A DNA stretch of 29,662 bases, from the NCBI GenBank assembly GCA_964590495.1, contig CAZPWQ010000036.1, positions 1-29,662 of the forward strand, written 5' to 3'. Positions within the stretch are counted from its first letter, which is position 1. Every line of letters starts with the position of its first letter. The translations under genes and the position numbers were made by a program. The DNA comes from CAZPWQ01 sp964590495. GTDB lineage: Bacteria; Bacteroidota; Rhodothermia; Balneolales; Balneolaceae. The notes below the pieces were generated by a model, which had not been told where the DNA came from, did not search any database, and worked only from the letters and a program-made list of their open reading frames with translations. Of this stretch, positions 24,530 through 29,662 are shown in pieces.

Positions 24530-25989
24530 ATGAGTCGAGATTACGATGTAATCATTATCGGGAGTGGACCGGCAGGTTTTTCCTGTGCAATGCAAAGTTC
24601 CAAATTTGATAAAAAAGCGCTAGTAGTTGAAGCACACAAAGAATATCTGGGCGGTACCTGGATTAATACCGGCACAGTTCCCAGTAAAGCTCTGCGGGAA
24701 GCTGCAAAAACAATTCTTGAGTTCAACAACCAGTTTGGTGACCAGGACGGCAGAAAACCATATGATCGTTTCAGAATGGAAGATCTGCTTCAATACAAAC
24801 AGGATATTCTGGAGAAAGAGAATCGCAAAGTAAAAAATGACCTGATTAAAAATAAAGTTGATGTTGCCAGAGGATTCGGCAAAATTAGAGATGATCACAC
24901 GGTTGAGGTAAATACTCACTTCGGCACAAAAGAAACATATACGGCCGATTATATTCTCATCAGCACCGGCAGCAAACCGGAGAAACCGGAGAAATTCGAC
25001 ATCGACCACAACAAGATTCTTGATTATAAATCAATGCTCGATGTCACACATATTCCCCGGCGGCTTGTGATTATCGGGTCGGGCGTAAATACTTTTGAAT
25101 TCGCAACCACATTCGCCGCACTCGGAACCCGTATAAGTGTGCTGTGCGAACGGGATGATTATCTCACATTCCTGGATCATGAGGTCAAACAATATTTCCA
25201 GAATTCATTGAAATCCAGGGGGATTTCCATCCATACCTCAGTGGATGTGGAAAATGTTGACTTCAATCCCCTCACAACCAATACCGAAGTAAAATTCCGC
25301 GCCGCCAATGAAGATAATAATCGCCTTCAGGTAATCGAAACAGAACATGTTCTGTTTCTCGGAGGGCGGCAACCAAACTCAACTAATATAGGGTTGGAAG
25401 AAGCTGGTATCACGACAGATACCGGAAATTTTATTGTCGTGGAAGAAACCTTTAAAACAAACAAAGACAGTATCTATGCCGCAGGTGATATCATCGGCTT
25501 CCCGCGCCTTGCCTCAGCCTCATTTACCCAGGGACGCCTTGCAGCCTGTAATATGTTCGGAATTCCTGCCCTGGAAGTCCCTGAACAAATTCCCTACAGT
25601 ATTTACGCAATTCCAGAAATTTCGAATATCGGTATTACTGAAAAAACTGCTAAACAGATGGGATTTGATGTAACCGTGGGACGAGCATACTTTAATAATA
25701 TTGCCAAAGCCAATATGACTAATCACGATGAGGGATTTTTAAAACTAGTATTCAGTACGGATACTTTAAAGCTGCTGGGTGTGCATATTATTGGCGATGA
25801 AGCAGCAAACTTAATCCACGTGGGTCAATCGGTTATGGCATACAACGGTGATATTCGTTATTTCATTCAGCATGTTATGAATTACCCGACACTTAGCGAA
25901 GCTTATCGCATTGCCGCATTCAACGGGGTAAACCGGGTATATCAGGCGGGCATCAAATATCAAAATATCCTTGAAGATACAGACGGAGA
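24530..25989 (+). CDS. sthA: SthA-like soluble pyridine nucleotide transhydrogenase (3' end in gap)
   Basis: The readable part has 486 residues, already slightly beyond the usual SthA length, so only a short tail and the stop are hidden in the N run. It has the FAD loop GSGPAG at 11-16, the second Rossmann loop (VIIGSGVNTFEFA, about 180-192), and the FAD-binding YAAGDIIG segment. The redox-disulfide pair of the family is absent: the segment reads GGTWINTGTVPSK, with Trp44 and Thr49 where dihydrolipoyl dehydrogenases have Cys. Near the C-terminus NYPT (Tyr452) replaces the catalytic His-Pro, as in SthA. This fits hydride exchange between NADPH and NAD without a disulfide step. E. coli SthA still keeps one of the two cysteines. 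The N-terminal start is an ATG after an AT-rich region. Confidence 0.82.
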
Positions 25990-26089
25990 NNNNNNNNNNN
26001 NNNNNNNNNNNNNNNNNNNNNNNNNNNNNNNNNNNNNNNNNNNNNNNNNNNNNNNNNNNNNNNNNNNNNNNNNNNNNNNNNNNNNNNNN
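25990..26089. other. Assembly gap, 100 N
   Basis: A run of exactly 100 undefined bases, the usual placeholder for a gap of unknown size. It hides the 3' ends of two convergent genes. Anything between them, including a terminator or an extra gene, is not visible. Confidence 0.99.
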
Positions 26090-26796
26090 GTATAATGAAT
26101 AGCCATCGGCAGACCTGTTGAATCTTCAGGCGGATCTTCGGGCAATGTCTTAATTTCTTCTTTCAGTGACCGGTTGGCATACAGTGCCAATATCATAGAA
26201 TCTACAATATCATCCTCATCTACCTGGTTGCGACGGTAATCTTCCTTTATATCCCGGAAAAAATCATCTGCAAATTTACTTTTCGCTTTCAGTAATCCAA
26301 GCCGGTGCCGCAGCCCTTTTTTAGTGGCCTTTTTTTGCAGGATCGAATTTCCTCCATTCAATTTCTGAAACAGTAATTCAGGATGGCTCTCAAAAATTTT
26401 ATCGCGGTACTCTTTGTTTTGTTGAAGATACTGATCGATAACACGAATGTTGGGAGTTATATTCCACGCCTGAATCGAAACTTTTTTCCCGGTTGTTTCG
26501 TAACTCGTCATCGAGGCTTCGGCATAGGTTGGAGCATGTAACGCCGGACGAATAGGTGGATTAAATACACTGGCTTCGTAGCCCGGCCCGAGAACGTTGC
26601 GCAATTCCTCATCACATTCCCGGACGTACTTTTTATCATTAAGTCCGATCGGTACATCTATAAACACCCGGTCGAATTCTTCGAAATACTCTCTCAGTTC
26701 ACTGTTCGATTCTACCAGCCAATAGCCTGCATTTTCCTCATCCAAACTTATGGCGATCCAACCGGCTCTGCATCCGTCGAGTCCTAATGTCTTCAA
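26090..26796 (-). CDS. DUF429 protein, predicted RNase H-like nuclease (3' end in gap)
   Basis: About 235 residues can be read before the gap. The N-terminal LGLDGCRAGW with Asp7, the FIDVPIGL strand with Asp47 and the late DEDDIVDSMILALYA helix are the usual DUF429 features, a family with a predicted RNase H-like fold; its biological role is unknown. The readable end (GLPMAIHY) is the normal C-terminal motif of the family, so little is missing. The start is a TTG at 26796 with an AGGAGG site four bases ahead. It begins 20 bases after the stop codon of aspS on the same strand, so both are on one message. Confidence 0.82.
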
Positions 26797-26800
26797 TTTA

Positions 26801-26806
26801 CCTCCT
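26801..26806 (-). promoter_or_regulatory. Ribosome binding site of the DUF429 gene
   Basis: AGGAGG on the minus strand is a full match to the anti-Shine-Dalgarno sequence, four bases before the TTG at 26796. It settles the TTG start and lies in the 20-base gap after aspS. Confidence 0.75.
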
Positions 26807-26816
26807 CGGCCTTAAT

Positions 26817-28598
26817 TTAGTCCTTGCTTACATTTTTCTTTAGCCTGATATGAAGATCATCAAGCTGTTCCTGATCTACATAATCGGGACTGTTATCCAT
26901 CAGGCTTTGTGCCTTCTGGTTTTTAGGGAAAGCGATAACATCACGCAGACTGGTACCACCTGCTATAATCATGAGCATACGATCGACCCCCAAGGCAATG
27001 CCGCCATGTGGCGGTGCCCCGTATTTAAATGCATCCAATAAAAAGCCAAAACGATCCCGTGCTTCATCTTCATCAATGCCCAATAACTGGAACAAACGTT
27101 GCTGAAGCTCCCTGTCATGAATACGGATGGAACCTCCTCCTATTTCATATCCATTCAACACCAGATCATATGCCCGGGAACTCACTGAGGCCGGATCATC
27201 TTGCATTTTGGGTATGTCACCGGGTTTCGGCGCTGTAAATGGATGATGAAGAGCATAATATCTGTTTTCATCTTTATTCCACTCAACAAGAGGGAAATCC
27301 GTTACCCAAAGGAAATTAAAGGCGTCTTTGTCAATAAGATCATGTTCACGTCCCATCATAAGTCGCAGTCTGCCCATTTGCTGGTATACCTGCGGATCCG
27401 GACCTGCCAGGATTAAAACAAGGTCACCTGTCTTTGCTTCGGCCTTATCTGCCATCGCCTGCACGGTTTCTTCCTTAAGAAATTTTTCTACGCTGCACTT
27501 TATGCCGTCTTCTTCATTTAACTTAATATAAATGAGTCCCGCAGCCCCTGTTTCCTCCTTAACCCGTTCGGTCAGCCGGTCGATAGCGCCGCGGCCGATA
27601 CTGCCCTGCCCCGGTACCGTAATACCCAAAACAGCACCACCGTCCTGCACGGTTTTTGAAAAAATCTTAAAATCAGATTTTTCTACAATATCGGATAAAT
27701 CCCTGAATTCCAGGCCAAACCGGGTGTCCGGCTTATCTGTGCCATAGGTTTTCATAGCCTCTTCGTAAGACATCCGGCTGACAGGCAGAGAAATATCAGA
27801 ACCTTTCAGATCCTTCATCAGCTTATGAAGAAGCCCTTCCGTCATCTTCATAATATCCTCTTCATCCACAAAAGACATTTCAACGTCAATCTGGGTAAAT
27901 TCAGGTTGACGATCGGCACGAAGATCTTCGTCCCGGAAACACTTGACGATTTGAAAATAACGGTCAAAGCCGGAAACCATCAATAACTGTTTGTAGGTTT
28001 GCGGACTCTGTGGCAGTGCGAAAAACTTCCCGGCATTCACACGGCTTGGCACAAGATAGTCGCGCGCGCCCTCAGGGGTACTTTTCATTAACACCGGAGT
28101 TTCGACTTCGATGAATTCGTTGCTGTGAAAATATGAGCGTGTAGACTGGTAGAAATCGGAACGGAGCATCATATTCTTCTGCATCACCTGCCGGCGCAGA
28201 TCCAGGTAACGATATTTCAGTCGGATTTCTTCTCCCGTCCTGATGTCGTCTTTTATTTCAAAAGGAGGGGTCTCAGCACGGGAATAGATTATTAAATCTT
28301 CCGCCACCACCTCAATTTTTCCAGTAGCCAGCTCTTCATTGATATTTTCCCTGTCGCGCTCCTTGACCTTTCCTTTTACACCAAATACAAATTCGCCTCT
28401 GAGTTCTTCTGCTTTTTCGTGCAGTTCTTTATCAGACTCATTAAAGACTACCTGGGTAATTCCATACCGGTCACGCAAATCGATAAAAATTACGCCCCCC
28501 AGATCTCTCCGGGAATCTACCCATCCGTTTATACTAACCTCTTCACCGGTTTGTTCAGCTGTAAGTTCGCCACAAGTGTGGGATCTGTTCCACATCAT
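26817..28598 (-). CDS. aspS: Aspartyl-tRNA synthetase
   Basis: The 593-residue class IIb synthetase charges tRNA-Asp in the cytoplasm. An N-terminal OB fold (about 1-105, with the GWVDSRRDLGGVIFIDLRD start) binds the anticodon. The catalytic core has QSPQ at 197-200, motif 2 FRDEDLRADRQPEFTQ at 221-236 and motif 3 GGIALGVDRMLMI near 540. The bacterial GAD insertion lies between about 290 and 420. Length and motifs are standard for a bacterial-type AspS. Two ATG codons stand in tandem at the start. It is followed at 20 bases by the DUF429 gene. Confidence 0.98.
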   Translation of the reverse strand: MMWNRSHTCGELTAEQTGEEVSINGWVDSRRDLGGVIFIDLRDRYGITQVVFNESDKELHEKAEELRGEFVFGVKGKVKERDRENINEELATGKIEVVAEDLIIYSRAETPPFEIKDDIRTGEEIRLKYRYLDLRRQVMQKNMMLRSDFYQSTRSYFHSNEFIEVETPVLMKSTPEGARDYLVPSRVNAGKFFALPQSPQTYKQLLMVSGFDRYFQIVKCFRDEDLRADRQPEFTQIDVEMSFVDEEDIMKMTEGLLHKLMKDLKGSDISLPVSRMSYEEAMKTYGTDKPDTRFGLEFRDLSDIVEKSDFKIFSKTVQDGGAVLGITVPGQGSIGRGAIDRLTERVKEETGAAGLIYIKLNEEDGIKCSVEKFLKEETVQAMADKAEAKTGDLVLILAGPDPQVYQQMGRLRLMMGREHDLIDKDAFNFLWVTDFPLVEWNKDENRYYALHHPFTAPKPGDIPKMQDDPASVSSRAYDLVLNGYEIGGGSIRIHDRELQQRLFQLLGIDEDEARDRFGFLLDAFKYGAPPHGGIALGVDRMLMIIAGGTSLRDVIAFPKNQKAQSLMDNSPDYVDQEQLDDLHIRLKKNVSKD

Positions 28599-28840
28599 AT
28601 TAATAATATTTGCCTAATTTTATGATACAATCCTTTTTTAAAAGCCTGAAAATAAGTATAATCATGACCAATCGCTTACTGTTATTTTGCTCAATCGCTG
28701 ATTTTTCTACATGAGAGAATATCTGCCAATTTTCGTCAATTTTGAGGATCAATAACTTCTATTTCCCTTATTGCTTTTCATTATTTACTTTGCTCTTAAT
28801 AGTTGGCCAATAAGCCCAAGTTACATCAACAGGGTACCCC

Positions 28841-29488
28841 ATGGAAAAAATAACAGTACTAATTGCTGATGATCATGAAATATTGCGATATGGCATCAGT
28901 ACATACCTCGCTTCTGCCGAGGATATAGAAGTAGTTGGAGAGGCATCAACCGGAGATGAATGCCTGCAACTATTTAAAGAAACACGACCACAGGTATGTG
29001 TACTCGATATCAGCATGCCCGGCAAGAATGGTATAGAAACGGCTAAAGCCATCCGGGAGATCGATGAAAATGCAAAAATCCTGATTCTCTCTATGCATGT
29101 TGATACAAAAATACTCTCCAACATCCTGGAAGCAGGTATCAACGGATACCTTTTAAAAAGTACCGAAAAAAATGATCTGCTAAGTGGTATACGTTCTGTT
29201 GTTAAGGGTCAACAGGTGTTCAGCAAACCTATTGCAAATATGATGACGGAGTCTTTCATAAGAAAAGATACCACTTTTACGCCTGAAACCGATACAGATC
29301 TTACCAGGCGGGAAAAAGAAATCCTGCAACTGATTGTTCAGGGAATGACAAGTCGTGAGATCGCCGATGAATTGTATATAAGTCCCCGCACCGTCGATAC
29401 TCATCGTGCAAACCTGATGGGAAAACTTGAAATTAAAAATACTGCCGAACTGGTTCGTTTTGCTCTGCAAAATAACCTGGTAGAATAG
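28841..29488 (+). CDS. NarL/FixJ-type response regulator
   Basis: The 215-residue protein has an N-terminal receiver domain with the acidic pair Asp10-Asp11, phospho-acceptor Asp56 (VCVLDISMPG), Ser84 and Lys106 (YLLKS), followed from about residue 150 by a LuxR-type helix-turn-helix (LTRREKEILQLI, then TSREIADELYISPRTVDTHRANLMGKL). It should be phosphorylated by a sensor kinase and then bind DNA as a dimer. No histidine kinase gene is in the window, so it is an orphan here, or its partner lies outside. It starts at an ATG and is followed by a strong terminator, so it forms its own transcription unit. Confidence 0.95.
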   Translation: MEKITVLIADDHEILRYGISTYLASAEDIEVVGEASTGDECLQLFKETRPQVCVLDISMPGKNGIETAKAIREIDENAKILILSMHVDTKILSNILEAGINGYLLKSTEKNDLLSGIRSVVKGQQVFSKPIANMMTESFIRKDTTFTPETDTDLTRREKEILQLIVQGMTSREIADELYISPRTVDTHRANLMGKLEIKNTAELVRFALQNNLVE

Positions 29489-29609
29489 AATATTACACAA
29501 CTACGTAATTTTACGTATATAAATTACCAACTTCTTTCTATTGACCAGTAGTGTGCAGGCAGTTAAGTTAACAACTGCAAATGGGGTAATAGCCGTCTGT
29601 AGATGATAT

Positions 29610-29650
29610 TTAGCAGCTCATCCTTGATTGGAGGGCTGCTAATTTTTTTT
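29610..29650 (+). terminator. Intrinsic terminator of the response-regulator gene
   Basis: A perfect eight-base stem (TTAGCAGC at 29610-29617 against GCTGCTAA at 29635-29642), with further pairing inside the loop, is followed at once by eight T residues. It lies about 120 bases after the stop codon. Confidence 0.92.
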
Positions 29651-29662
29651 ATGGCTGTTTTT

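Noticed and set aside
24620..25009. 129-codon frame opposite the transhydrogenase gene
   Set aside because: Antisense shadow; low-complexity hydrophobic sequence of the kind produced opposite AT-rich genes.
25960..26089. C-terminal continuation of the DUF429 frame across the N run
   Set aside because: The frame is only joined through undefined bases and would overlap the end of the transhydrogenase gene; the family's C-terminal motif is already complete at the gap edge.

Overview
The window looks like a chromosomal segment of a Gram-negative bacterium of the Bacteroidota/Balneolota group. This rests on the mixture of genes and style rather than on a marker gene: lipoprotein signal peptides, a bacilliredoxin, a DUF4212-type sodium symporter pair next to acetyl-CoA synthetase, an AarF/ADCK-type kinase, a TlpA-like lipoprotein, and many TTG or SD-poor starts. 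No rRNA, tRNA, CRISPR array or insertion sequence was seen. A run of exactly 100 N (25990-26089) is a scaffold gap that removes the ends of two convergent genes.

Layout. 67-4981: a small unknown membrane protein, then a minus-strand acetate module (DUF4212 small subunit, sodium:solute symporter, acetyl-CoA synthetase) whose two internal gaps each carry a copy of the same inverted-repeat element. 5356-11569: the accessory core. A minus-strand sigma-70/ECF-like factor, three tandem near-identical 69-residue lipoprotein genes and a TPR-CHAT protease on the plus strand, and a convergent minus-strand gene for an anti-sigma-like membrane protein with a TPR tail. The lipoprotein leader and the leader of the anti-sigma-like gene share a promoter-like block (T7-GTAACAA-N13-TACTCTTGT, 29 of 36 positions identical on opposite strands), which ties them into one regulon. 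12278-14854: a TlpA-like thioredoxin lipoprotein and a family 3 beta-N-acetylhexosaminidase. 15142-19822: YihY/BrkB membrane protein, DinB-like protein, monofunctional transglycosylase, and a TetR regulator coupled to an ABC1/AarF kinase-like protein. 20070-24287 (minus): a membrane SpoIIE-type phosphatase, a bacilliredoxin and a Mn-type superoxide dismutase. 24530-29488: an SthA-like transhydrogenase cut by the gap, a DUF429 protein coupled to aspartyl-tRNA synthetase, and a NarL-type response regulator with a clear terminator.

How it fits together. Most genes are ordinary housekeeping or stress functions. The notable part is the sigma / lipoprotein / TPR-CHAT / anti-sigma-TPR locus: signal peptide and C-terminal anchor place the caspase-like CHAT protease outside the cytoplasm, in the same compartment as the lipoproteins and the TPR tail of the presumed anti-sigma factor. 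A working hypothesis is a self-controlled envelope-response circuit in which the protease acts on the lipoproteins or on the anti-sigma factor. Protein function here is inferred from motifs; the shared promoter block is read directly from the sequence.

A second theme is intergenic: several families of short-word inverted repeats sit at gene ends, and in two cases they supply the last codons and the stop codon of a gene.
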